From Allobosea sp. (lineage in GTDB: Bacteria; Pseudomonadota; Alphaproteobacteria; Rhizobiales; Beijerinckiaceae): a stretch of 64,000 nt of DNA. The translations under genes and the position numbers were made by a program. The stretch spans positions 216,900 to 280,899 of the forward strand of contig NZ_JAFKFX010000026.1 in assembly GCF_017308075.1 (NCBI RefSeq), read 5' to 3'. The notes under the pieces are model-generated. The model was not told the DNA's origin. It saw nothing but the letters and a program-made list of their open reading frames with translations, and did not search any database. Shown here one piece after another: positions 8,739 through 16,739 of this stretch (its first letter is position 1; the number at the start of each line of letters is the position of its first letter).

Positions 8739-8767
8739 ATGGCCGGAAGTGACGGCGAGGGTTGACG

Positions 8768-10258
8768 ATGAGCCTGGAGGAAACGGCCACGGCCACGGCC
8801 GCCGACGACAAGATTCGCTGCGATGCCTGTCCGGTCATGTGCTACATCAAGCCGGGCGCGGTCGGTGCCTGCGACCGCTATGGCAATGTCGACGGCAATC
8901 TCGTCCGGGTCGATCCGCATGTGATGCTCGACCGCACCATCGATCAGGGCGGCGAGTTGGTTTCCTTCGCCGGCCCGCGTGAATGGGATGGCGACATCCT
9001 GCACCAGCCCGGCACCTTCGTCACGGCGATCGGCGCCGGCACGACCTATCCCGACTACAAGCCCGCGCCCTTTATCGTCTCTTCCGAGGTCGACGGCGTC
9101 GACATGGTCACCGTCGTGACCGAGGGCATCTTCAGCTATTGCGGCGTCAAGGTGAAGATCGACACCGACCGCTTCCTCGGCCCGGAGACCGCGATCGTGC
9201 GCGTCGAGGGCGAGGCGGTCGGCCATGTCACTTCGGGCGAATACGGCTCACAGATGCTGTCGCTCGGCGGCGTTCACCACCTGACCGGCGGCTCGAAGAA
9301 GGAGGGCCGCGTCACCTGCGACGCGCTGCTCCAGCTCAGCAACGGCAAGGCGGTCGAGCTTACGATCGATGGCGGCGAGACCGTCATCGTCCAGGCCGGC
9401 AAGCCGCCGATCGTCAACGGCGTCGAGGAAAGCCGGATGCGCGTCGGCTGCGGCTCGGCGACGATCGGCATCTTCGCCAAGCAATGGCATGGCAAGGTCG
9501 ACGAGGTCGTGGTCGTCGACGACCACATCACCGGCGTGCTCTCGGAGCACCAGGCCGGCAAGCTGCTCGGCATGCCGGCGACGGGCCTGAAGATGAAGGG
9601 GCGGCGCTCGACGCCCGGCCGCTATTTCCAGGTCGCGCAACCCGGCACCGGCTGGGGCGGTACCAATATCAGCGATCCCCTGACCATTCTCGGGCCGTTC
9701 GATCCGAAGGTCGCCTATCCCGGCCTGCGCCTGCTGATGGTCTCGACCACCGGCGAGCACGCCGCCTATTACGAGCTCGACGAGAAGCTCGTACCGGTCG
9801 AGATGCAGATGCCGGAGCGGCTGGTCGAGCCGGTCGAGCGCATCGCCGAGAATTGCGAGCCGGCGCTTTCGACCGTGCTGTTTATCGGCGGCGCCGGCGG
9901 TTCGCTGCGGGCCGGCGTCACCGAGAATCCCGTCAGGCTGACGCGCTCGGTCAAGGACGCGCTGACCTATGTCACCTGCGGCGGCGCACCGGTCTATATC
10001 TGGCCGGGCGGCGGCATCACCTTCATGGTCGACGTCACCCGCCTGCCCGAGAACGCCTTCGGCTATGTGCCGACGCCGGCCCTGGTCGCGCCGCTCGAAT
10101 TCACCATGAAGCTCTCCGACTATCAGGAGCTCGGCGGGCATATGGACCATGTCCGGCCGCTTTCTGAGCTCAACGCCGACGGCCGGCTGAAGCTGCCGCA
10201 GCGGCTCGACAATCCCTGGCCGCTGGCGCCGGAGCGGATACGCCGCTCGCACGGCTGA
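8768..10258 (+). CDS. hnr: 6-hydroxynicotinate reductase
   Basis: 496-residue iron-sulfur flavoprotein family known from nicotinate fermentation in Eubacterium barkeri, where reduced ferredoxin converts 6-hydroxynicotinate to 1,4,5,6-tetrahydro-6-oxonicotinate. The N-terminus carries a Cx2Cx3Cx9C cluster motif (Cys 18, 21, 25, 35) able to bind [4Fe-4S]. A CGSAT stretch (228-232) resembles the flavinylation target of ApbE-type transferases. The ATG at 8768 is preferred over the TTG two codons earlier because a GAGG site is 8 bp upstream. The UPF0280 gene follows after 3 bp, then two AA_synth genes: one operon. Ferredoxin and its reductase are encoded at 18096-19258 and could supply electrons. 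Confidence 0.85.
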   Translation: MSLEETATATAADDKIRCDACPVMCYIKPGAVGACDRYGNVDGNLVRVDPHVMLDRTIDQGGELVSFAGPREWDGDILHQPGTFVTAIGAGTTYPDYKPAPFIVSSEVDGVDMVTVVTEGIFSYCGVKVKIDTDRFLGPETAIVRVEGEAVGHVTSGEYGSQMLSLGGVHHLTGGSKKEGRVTCDALLQLSNGKAVELTIDGGETVIVQAGKPPIVNGVEESRMRVGCGSATIGIFAKQWHGKVDEVVVVDDHITGVLSEHQAGKLLGMPATGLKMKGRRSTPGRYFQVAQPGTGWGGTNISDPLTILGPFDPKVAYPGLRLLMVSTTGEHAAYYELDEKLVPVEMQMPERLVEPVERIAENCEPALSTVLFIGGAGGSLRAGVTENPVRLTRSVKDALTYVTCGGAPVYIWPGGGITFMVDVTRLPENAFGYVPTPALVAPLEFTMKLSDYQELGGHMDHVRPLSELNADGRLKLPQRLDNPWPLAPERIRRSHG

Positions 10259-10261
10259 GCG

Positions 10262-11149
10262 ATGTTCGAGCCCCCCTCCGCGCGCCTGCTGCCAGACGGC
10301 AAGCGCCTGCTGCTCCAGCAGGGGCCGATCGACCTCGTCGTCGAGGCGACCGGCCCGGCGGCGGCGGTCGAGGCGGCCTATCGGGCGGCGATGCGGCGCT
10401 TCGACGGGCTGCTCGCGGAGCTCTGCGGCGAGCTTGCCCTGCTACGCTCGCCGGTGCGGGCGAACAGCCCGGTTCCGGAAGGGCCGGTCGCCCGGCGGAT
10501 GCATCAGGCGGTCGCCCCCTTCGCCGGCAGGATCTTCATCACGCCGATGGCTGCTGTTGCCGGCTCGGTGGCGCAGGAAATCCTCGACGTCATGGTCGAG
10601 GCTGCGCCGCTGGCGCGTGCCTATGTCAATAATGGCGGCGACATCGCCCTGCATCTGGCCGATGGCGAGGCCTTCCGGATCGGCCTTGTGGAACGTCCGG
10701 ACCGGCCAAATCTCTTCGCCACCGCCAGCATCGCCGCCCGCGATCCGGTGCGCGGCATCGCGACCTCCGGCTATCTCGGCCGCAGCTTTTCACTGGGCAT
10801 CGCCGAGGCGGTGACCGTGCTCGCCCCGAGCGCCGCCATGGCCGATGCGGCCGCGACCGTGATCGCCAATGCGATCGACCTGCCGGGCCATGCTGCGATC
10901 GAGCGCCTGCCGGCCGAGGCCATCCAGGTCGACAGCGATCTCGGCGCGCGCCTCGTCACCCGCAAGGTCGGACCGCTGACCGAGACCGAAATCGAAACGG
11001 CGCTCGCAGCCGGCCTCGCCGAGGCGCAGCACCTGCGCGGAGCCGGCCTGATCGTCGCCGCCGCGATGCATCTTCAGGGCGTGAGCCGGGCTCTCGCCAC
11101 GCCTATGATCCTTCAAGAACAAGCCGAGAGGAGACTTGCCCGTGCCTGA
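10262..11149 (+). CDS. UPF0280 family protein (ApbE-related fold)
   Basis: 295 residues of the UPF0280 family, distantly related to ApbE flavin transferases and biochemically uncharacterised as far as I know. Visible blocks include AYVNNGGDIALHL (compare the ApbE segment with NxGGDI), GIATSGYLGRSFSLGIAEAVTVLA and ADAAATVIANAID. The gene lies 3 bp after the 6-hydroxynicotinate reductase gene and overlaps the next by 8 bp, so it is tightly coupled to the reductase. The most economical inference is a flavin-attachment or maturation role for the reductase, but no catalytic residue assignment can be made from sequence alone. Confidence 0.8.
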   Translation: MFEPPSARLLPDGKRLLLQQGPIDLVVEATGPAAAVEAAYRAAMRRFDGLLAELCGELALLRSPVRANSPVPEGPVARRMHQAVAPFAGRIFITPMAAVAGSVAQEILDVMVEAAPLARAYVNNGGDIALHLADGEAFRIGLVERPDRPNLFATASIAARDPVRGIATSGYLGRSFSLGIAEAVTVLAPSAAMADAAATVIANAIDLPGHAAIERLPAEAIQVDSDLGARLVTRKVGPLTETEIETALAAGLAEAQHLRGAGLIVAAAMHLQGVSRALATPMILQEQAERRLARA

Positions 11150-11726
11150 GATCGTCGTGCGGAAATATGCCGTGACCGTGGAGGAGATCTTTCACGAGGG
11201 CGGCCCGGCCGCGTCCGTGCCGCTGAAGCGCGGCGCGGCGCTGGCGGTGATCGCCAATCCTTACGCCGGTCGCTATGTCGAGGACATCCAGGGCTTCATG
11301 GATGATCTCAAGCCCTTCGGCCTCGCCATGGCGCGGCGCCTGCTCGCGGCGATGGGCGGCGACGTCAAGGCGATCCAGGGCTATGGCAAGGGTGCCATCG
11401 TCGGCGCCGCCGGCGAGATCGAGCATGGCGCGCTCTGGCATGTGCCGGGTGGCTATGCGATGCGCGAACTGCTGGGGGACGCCAAGGCGATCGTGCCTTC
11501 GACCAAGAAGGTCGGCGGGCCGGGCACGCGGCTCGATATTCCGGTCACCCATGTCAACGCCTCCTATGTCCGCAGCCATTTCGACGCCTTCGAGATCGGC
11601 ATCACCGACGCGCCCAGGGCCGACGAACTGCTGCTCGCGCTGGTGATGACGACGGGTTCACGCATCCATGCCCGCGTCGGCGGCCTGAAGGCGAGCGAGA
11701 TCAAGGGCGAGGACGGGCTGAGATGA
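11142..11726 (+). CDS. AA_synth family protein, copy 1
   Basis: 194-residue member of the so-called amino acid synthesis (AA_synth) family, whose biochemical role is not established. The GTG at 11142 is chosen over the TTG at 11136: the GAGAGGAG site then sits 8 bp away and the length equals that of the next gene. Conserved blocks shared with copy 2 are AVIANPYAGRY, QGYGKGAIVG, IVPSTKKVGGPGTRLDIP, ASYVRSHFDAFEIGITDAPRADE and ARVGGL..EIKGEDGLR. It overlaps the UPF0280 gene and copy 2 (4 bp), so it is translated with the reductase operon. It may act on an intermediate of the reduced pyridine pathway. Confidence 0.8.
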   Translation: MPEIVVRKYAVTVEEIFHEGGPAASVPLKRGAALAVIANPYAGRYVEDIQGFMDDLKPFGLAMARRLLAAMGGDVKAIQGYGKGAIVGAAGEIEHGALWHVPGGYAMRELLGDAKAIVPSTKKVGGPGTRLDIPVTHVNASYVRSHFDAFEIGITDAPRADELLLALVMTTGSRIHARVGGLKASEIKGEDGLR

Positions 11727-12307
11727 AGGCTTCCATCCGCAAGATCGTCACCATACTCGACGAGACCCATTCCGAGATGGGCCAGCCCGTCGCGCCGGCG
11801 ATCCGCCGGGTCGCGGCGGTGGCGGTGATCGCCAATCCCTTCGCCGGCAAATACCAGCCCGATCTCTCCGAGCTGATCGAGATCGGCGAGGAGCTCGGCG
11901 ACCTGCTCGGCCGCTATGCGCTGAAGGCGCTCGGCATCGAGGGCGAGGCCGTGCAGGGCTATGGCAAGGCCGCCGCCGTCGGTGAGGACGGCGAATATGA
12001 GCATGCGGCGGCGATCCTGCACCCGAAGCTCGGCGCGCCGCTGCGCAAGCTGCTCGGCAAGGCGCCGGCTCTGATCCCGTCCTCGAAGAAGCGCGGTTCG
12101 CTCGGCGTCGTCCTCGACATTCCGCTCGGCCACAAGGCCGGCGCCTATGTCCGCAGCCATTTCGACGGCATGGAGGTCCGCATTCCCGATGCGCCGCGCG
12201 CCGGCGAGATCGTCGTCGCGGTGGCGCTGACCAGCGGCGGTCGCCCGCTGCCGCGCGTCGGCGGCCTGACCCATGACGAGGTCAAGGGCGAGGACGGGCT
12301 GCGCTGA
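11723..12307 (+). CDS. AA_synth family protein, copy 2
   Basis: 194-residue paralogue of the preceding gene, overlapping it by ATGA. The same blocks recur: AVIANPFAGKYQ, QGYGKAAAVGEDG, LIPSSKKRGSLGVVLDIPLGHKAGAYVRSHFDGMEVRIPDAPRAGE and PRVGGLTHDEVKGEDGLR. The shared order and identical length show a tandem duplication, and the divergence between them suggests a heteromer or two different substrates. It is the last gene of the reductase operon; the intergenic repeat at 12345 follows. Function unknown. Confidence 0.8.
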   Translation: MKASIRKIVTILDETHSEMGQPVAPAIRRVAAVAVIANPFAGKYQPDLSELIEIGEELGDLLGRYALKALGIEGEAVQGYGKAAAVGEDGEYEHAAAILHPKLGAPLRKLLGKAPALIPSSKKRGSLGVVLDIPLGHKAGAYVRSHFDGMEVRIPDAPRAGEIVVAVALTSGGRPLPRVGGLTHDEVKGEDGLR

Positions 12308-12344
12308 GAGGCGTCCACGTTTCAGATTGGCGCTCGAAACTCCA

Positions 12345-12425
12345 TGTCATGCTCGCCCTTGTGGCGAGCATCCGCGTGTTGAGCGAAGGAAGATGCGGAT
12401 GGCCGGAACAAGCCCGACCATGACG
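12345..12425. repeat. intergenic palindromic repeat, family A, copy 1
   Basis: About 80 bp made of two hairpins. The first is GCTCGCC-CTTGT-GGCGAGC; the second is an imperfect stem around ATGGCCGG/CCGACCAT with AACAAG in the loop. An ATCCGC/GCGGAT pairing joins the arms. The same design recurs at 16623. It lies between two convergent operons, where it may also act as a transcription end. Confidence 0.65.
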
Positions 12426-12433
12426 TCGAGTGG

Positions 12434-15400
12434 TCAGCGTCCGGCTTTCCGCGCCTTCGTGACCGCCTCTTCAATCCCCTCCCAGCCCGGCTTCCCCCGG
12501 GCGAAGCGGCCGCGCAGATAGCCGGCGAGCTCGGCGATCTGGCGGTCGTCGAGCGCCGTCGCGAAGGAGGGCATCGAGCCGATGCCATGCTGGCCGCCTT
12601 CCAGCAGCATGTTGACGAGATTGGTCGGCGTCGCGGCATGGAGCTTCGAGGACAGGCCGAGCGCCGGCCCGGCATTGACCAGCGCCGCCGTGCGACCGGG
12701 CTCGTGGCAGGCGGCGCAGGCGCCCTGATAGAGGCGTGCGACCGGCGAGGTCGCGGGATTTGCCGCGGCGCTGGTGGCGAGCTCGATCCGGCTGGCGCGG
12801 GCTTCGATCTCGGCGTCCGGCAGCGGCTCGCTGAGTGAGGCGAGATAGCTCGCCATCGCCTTGATATCGGCATCCGGCAGCTCTTTGAGCTCCGCGATCA
12901 CCGGCGCCATCGGCCCGGCTGCGGCGCCGTGATGCTGCGAGGTTCCGGTGCGCAGATAAGCGTAGAGTTCGGCCTCGCTCCAGGGTAGCGGCCCGGCCGA
13001 GATCCTGGTCAGGGCCGGCGCCTCCCAGCCCTCGGCCTCGCCACCGGAAAGATAGGCGCGGCCGCCGCGCTCGGCGCCGAGCGCGTTGCGCGGCGTGTGG
13101 CAGGCGCCGCAATGGCCGAGCCCGTCGACGAGATAGCGGCCGCGATTCCACTCGTCCGAGCGGGCTGGTTCCGGCTTGAGCTCGCCCTGCGGCCGGAACA
13201 GCAGGTTCCAACCGGCTAACAGCGGGCGCAGATTGACGGGGAAGACCATCCGGCTCGGCTGGTTCTCCTGCCTGACCGCCGGCTGCGACATCAGGAAGGC
13301 GTAGAGCGCCTGGAGGTCGGCCTCGCTGGTTTTCGCGTAGCTCGCATAGGGGAAGGCCGGGTAGAGATGGCGGCCGTCGCGGTGGATGCCGGCGCGCATC
13401 GCCCGCTCGAAGGCCGGATAGGACCAGTTGCCGATGCCGGTTTCCGGATCGGGTGTGATGTTGGTGGTCATCACCATGCCGAAAGGCGTCTCGAGCGCGA
13501 GACCGCCGGCATAGGGCACGCCGTCCTTCACCGTATGGCAGACGGCGCAGGCGCCGAGCGCCGCGAGCTGGCGGCCTCTCTCGATCGTCGCCGCCGACCA
13601 GGTCGCGGGATCGGGCCGGGCGATCGGAGCGATCGACGGCGCGAGCGCGAAGGAGGCGGCGGCGAAGGTCGCTGCACCGGCAAAGGCGGCGCCGAGCTTG
13701 CTCCACAGGCCGAAGCGGCGGGATTTGGCGGAAAGCTGCGGCGCGGCCGGTGCTGACGGCGGTAAGCGCCCGAGGCCGGCGAGCACGCGCTCGGGCGTCA
13801 GCGGCAATTCGCGAAAGCGCACGCCGGTCGCGTCAAAGACGGCGTTGACGATGGCGGCGGCGCTGGGGACGGAAGCCGACTCGCCGGCGCCGAGTGGCGC
13901 CTCGTGCTGCTTGTCGAGGAGCAGCACGTCGATCGCCGGCAGTTCCGGGAAGGTCAGGACGGGGTAGGCGCCCCAGTCGCGGGCGGCGACGGCGGTGGTC
14001 TGCGAGAAGCTCACCTCCTCGCGCAGCACACGACTGGTCGACTGCAGGACATTGCCATGGACCTGATGGGTGACGCCGGCTGGGTTGACGACCATGCCGG
14101 TGTCCTGGCCGACGGTGACGCGGCTGACCGTGACCTCGCCGGTCGTGCGGTTGACCGCGACATCGGCGACCCAGGCGGCCCAGGCGGCGCCGACGCCCGG
14201 CCAGCTGCCATGGACATAGCGCGCCTGCGCGAAGCCGCGGCCGCGCAGGATCTCGCCATATTCCTCCATGCGCGGGCCGATATGCGGCTGCCAATTGGCG
14301 CGTTCGGCGGTGGCACGCGTCAGCTCGGCGGCGCGCTCGTCATTGATGTGGCGCAGGCGGAACTCGACGGGGTCGACGCCGGCCTCATGGGCGAGCTCGT
14401 CGATATAGCTCTCATGGGCGAAGACGTTGGGCATGGCCGAGACGCCGCGCAGCCAGGATGCGCGGACGATCGGCGGCATGTCATAGGCCGTCAGCCGCAT
14501 GTTCTCGTAGTCGTAGGAGGGCACCGCGGTGCGGTCGCCCATGCGCAGCGTCGCCGGCTGGTTCGGGATCCGCCCGGTCAGCAGCAGCGCGAGCGTCGGC
14601 GCCGCGTTCGACGGATACCAGGTGTGGAAGTCATAGGCCGGCAGCGAGCCGCCGGGGCCGAGGCCGCCCTTGATGTCGATCAGCTGGGCGGCGCCCTTCG
14701 GCTCCCAGAGATGTTCCTGCTCGCGGGTGAGCTGGACGCGCACCGGGGCGCCGACGGCGCGCGAGAGCAGCACCGCATCGGCGGCGACGTCGTCGGCGCA
14801 GTTGCGACCATAGCAGCCGGCGGCTTCGTGGCGGATGATGTCGATCTGCTCGCGCGGCAGGCCGGTGAGCACGGCGAGGTCGTTCTGCAGCGGAAACGGG
14901 TTCTGGCTGCCGCTCCAGACGGTGACGCCGTCGGCGCGCACATCGGCGACGGCGCAGGACGGGCCGATCGAGCCATGCATGTGGTAGGGCCAGACATAGG
15001 TGCGGTCGAGCCGCTTCTCGAGCTTGCCGAGCGCAGTTTCGACATCGCCTTCGTCGACCAGCAGGCGCGGCGTCGAGGGATGAGTGCGCAGGGCCTGGGC
15101 GACATCGGAGAGGTCCGGCGGCGTGAACGAGCGCCACTCGGCCTTCAGGGCGAGCGCCGCTTCCGCCGCCTGCTCCTCGCGCTCGGCGACGATGCCGATG
15201 AAATCGCCCTCGACGACGAGGGCGCGGATGCCGGGAATGCCGGCGAGCGAGTCGCGATCGACTGCGATCAGGCTGCGCCCGACGAAGTCGCCGGCATCCA
15301 TGCCGGAATAGGGCGGGCGGACGACACGGCCATGCAGCATGCCGGGCACGCGCACGTCATGGACATAAACGAAGCTGCCATCGACCTTGGCGGGGATGTC

Positions 15401-15997
15401 GACCCGCGCCACCGATCGGCCGATCAGCCTGTGATGGTCGATCGGCTTGAACTGCGCGCTCTCGGCCAGCGGCAGCAGCAGGCGCTCATTGGCGAGCAGC
15501 GTGTCGAGTCCGATCGCCGGGATGTCGGCCTCGCCGCGATAGAGCCGGCCGTCGCGCAGGCTGATCTCATCCTCGCTGCAGGTAAGCGCCGCGGCGGCGA
15601 GCCCGATCAGCCTTGTGCGGATCTGGGTCGCGCCGATCCGCATCGCCACCGAGGTGACCTGGATCGTCTCGCTGGCGATGGTCGCGCCCTGGTCGGGGGT
15701 ATCGGCGGTGTCACCGAGTACCATCTCGACGGCCTCGAAGGGAAAGTCGAGCTCCTCCGCCACCATCTGGGCGAGCGCGGTGCGGATGCCGGTGCCGAGA
15801 TCGACATGGCCGGAAAAGGCGAGAATGCGCCCTTCGGCCGTGAGGCAGACATGCAGGTCGAGCGCGTCTTCGGAACTGTCCCCGGCGGGCGCGCCCTTGC
15901 GCGGCGCGACGACGGCGATGATCCCGCCGCGCCGCAGCAGCGCCCGGCGGGAGAGGGGAGGCGGCGGCGCGCTGTCGTTCATCGCGCTGTGGTTCAT
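12434..15997 (-). CDS. nicB: nicotinate dehydrogenase large subunit: molybdopterin oxidoreductase fused to a three-heme cytochrome c
   Basis: 1187-residue protein of the NicB / isoquinoline-1-oxidoreductase type. The first ~750 residues are a xanthine-dehydrogenase-like molybdenum domain, preceded by an RRALLRRG twin-arginine-like leader. A hydrophobic segment near the middle joins it to a C-terminal cytochrome c part with three heme sites, CAVCH, CGACH and CAACH. With the 2Fe-2S subunit next to it, it would hydroxylate nicotinate at C6 using water and hand electrons to the cytochrome c pool, not to NAD. Its start overlaps the stop of the small subunit by 4 bp. This layout matches the aerobic Pseudomonas NicAB enzyme; another N-heterocycle is possible, but the neighbours favour nicotinate. 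Confidence 0.88.
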   Translation of the reverse strand: MNHSAMNDSAPPPPLSRRALLRRGGIIAVVAPRKGAPAGDSSEDALDLHVCLTAEGRILAFSGHVDLGTGIRTALAQMVAEELDFPFEAVEMVLGDTADTPDQGATIASETIQVTSVAMRIGATQIRTRLIGLAAAALTCSEDEISLRDGRLYRGEADIPAIGLDTLLANERLLLPLAESAQFKPIDHHRLIGRSVARVDIPAKVDGSFVYVHDVRVPGMLHGRVVRPPYSGMDAGDFVGRSLIAVDRDSLAGIPGIRALVVEGDFIGIVAEREEQAAEAALALKAEWRSFTPPDLSDVAQALRTHPSTPRLLVDEGDVETALGKLEKRLDRTYVWPYHMHGSIGPSCAVADVRADGVTVWSGSQNPFPLQNDLAVLTGLPREQIDIIRHEAAGCYGRNCADDVAADAVLLSRAVGAPVRVQLTREQEHLWEPKGAAQLIDIKGGLGPGGSLPAYDFHTWYPSNAAPTLALLLTGRIPNQPATLRMGDRTAVPSYDYENMRLTAYDMPPIVRASWLRGVSAMPNVFAHESYIDELAHEAGVDPVEFRLRHINDERAAELTRATAERANWQPHIGPRMEEYGEILRGRGFAQARYVHGSWPGVGAAWAAWVADVAVNRTTGEVTVSRVTVGQDTGMVVNPAGVTHQVHGNVLQSTSRVLREEVSFSQTTAVAARDWGAYPVLTFPELPAIDVLLLDKQHEAPLGAGESASVPSAAAIVNAVFDATGVRFRELPLTPERVLAGLGRLPPSAPAAPQLSAKSRRFGLWSKLGAAFAGAATFAAASFALAPSIAPIARPDPATWSAATIERGRQLAALGACAVCHTVKDGVPYAGGLALETPFGMVMTTNITPDPETGIGNWSYPAFERAMRAGIHRDGRHLYPAFPYASYAKTSEADLQALYAFLMSQPAVRQENQPSRMVFPVNLRPLLAGWNLLFRPQGELKPEPARSDEWNRGRYLVDGLGHCGACHTPRNALGAERGGRAYLSGGEAEGWEAPALTRISAGPLPWSEAELYAYLRTGTSQHHGAAAGPMAPVIAELKELPDADIKAMASYLASLSEPLPDAEIEARASRIELATSAAANPATSPVARLYQGACAACHEPGRTAALVNAGPALGLSSKLHAATPTNLVNMLLEGGQHGIGSMPSFATALDDRQIAELAGYLRGRFARGKPGWEGIEEAVTKARKAGR

Positions 15998-16488
15998 GGC
16001 GTGCCCGTCTCGCCGGTCCGGGCGCGCGCGACGGCGAGCATCACGGCCCTGACGATCTCGACATGGGTGCCGCAGCGGCAGAGATTATAGCGCAGCGCCT
16101 CGCGGACCTGCGCCTCGCTCGGCGCCGGGTTGACGGCCAGGAAGGCCTTGGCGGTCATGATCATGCCGTTGATGCAGTAGCCGCATTGCGCGGCCTGGGC
16201 GTCGATGAAGGCCTGCTGGACCGGATCGGGGCCCGCGCTGCCAGCGAGTCCTTCGAGCGTGACGATCTCGCGCTCTTCCGCCAGCCGGACCGGCAGGGCG
16301 CAGGCGCGGGCGGCGATGCCATCGATCAGCACGGTGCAGGCGCCGCATTCGCCGAGGCCGCAGCCGAATTTCGGGCCGTTCAGCGAAAGGTCGTTGCGCA
16401 GGAAGAAGAGCAGGGGGGTATGCGGCTCGCCCTCGACGAGGTGATCGGCGCCATTGACGCGCAGGGCGAAGCGCCGCGTCGTTCTCAT
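15994..16488 (-). CDS. nicA: nicotinate dehydrogenase small subunit, 2Fe-2S protein
   Basis: 164-residue two-cluster [2Fe-2S] subunit of molybdenum hydroxylases. The plant-type ferredoxin motif CGLGECGACTVLIDG and the second-cluster motif QCGYCINGMIM ... NLCRCGTH are complete. It passes electrons from the molybdenum site to the heme domains of the large subunit. The ATG at 16488 is chosen because the ferredoxin fold starts right after it; the open frame upstream runs into the palindrome region. The first gene of the nicAB unit, it has operator 3 centred about 66 bp upstream. Confidence 0.88.
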   Translation of the reverse strand: MRTTRRFALRVNGADHLVEGEPHTPLLFFLRNDLSLNGPKFGCGLGECGACTVLIDGIAARACALPVRLAEEREIVTLEGLAGSAGPDPVQQAFIDAQAAQCGYCINGMIMTAKAFLAVNPAPSEAQVREALRYNLCRCGTHVEIVRAVMLAVARARTGETGTP

Positions 16489-16547
16489 GGCTCGTCCGGG
16501 CGGGGCGAGGCGCCTTTGATCGCGATTGTCGTCACGTGACCCAAATC

Positions 16548-16561
16548 GTTCGCATACGAAT
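16548..16561. promoter_or_regulatory. cluster operator 3 before nicAB
   Basis: GTTCGCATACGAAT, 60 bp upstream of the nicA start. It fits the RTTYGTRTACRAAY pattern with a C in place of the sixth-position T. Confidence 0.55.
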
Positions 16562-16622
16562 GAGAATAAGTACAAGTTGCGGCGCGCGGCAAGCGGGATT
16601 TGACGCGGGGGAAGTGCGTCGC

Positions 16623-16719
16623 CGTCATGCTCGCCCTCGTGGCGAGCATCCACGTCCTGAACACGCCCTCGCCGATGGAAGCGAAGACGTGGATGGTCGG
16701 CACAAGGCCGACCATGCGG
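16623..16719. repeat. intergenic palindromic repeat, family A, copy 2
   Basis: Second copy of the element at 12345. Hairpin one is GCTCGCC-CTCGT-GGCGAGC; hairpin two is a perfect 9-bp stem ATGGTCGGC-ACAAG-GCCGACCAT. An outer ATCCACGTC/GACGTGGAT pairing folds the arms together. The nicAB unit is thus flanked by the two copies. Confidence 0.65.
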
Positions 16720-16739
16720 TATGGGGCGTGGACCCCCGC

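Larger units (their letters stand above)
8415..8767. other. divergent promoter region, no gene
   Basis: 353-bp intergenic stretch between the nadC-like gene (minus) and the 6-hydroxynicotinate reductase gene (plus). It contains two GTATAC-centred palindromes, one near each start, inside an AT-richer context than the surrounding genes. I see no credible coding sequence in it. Confidence 0.7.

Noticed and set aside
13904-16090. Long open frame on the plus strand across nicB
   Set aside because: It is antisense to a clearly recognisable molybdenum hydroxylase/cytochrome c gene and its translation is low-complexity, rich in Asp, Arg, Ala and Gly without domain motifs; high GC content creates such shadows throughout.
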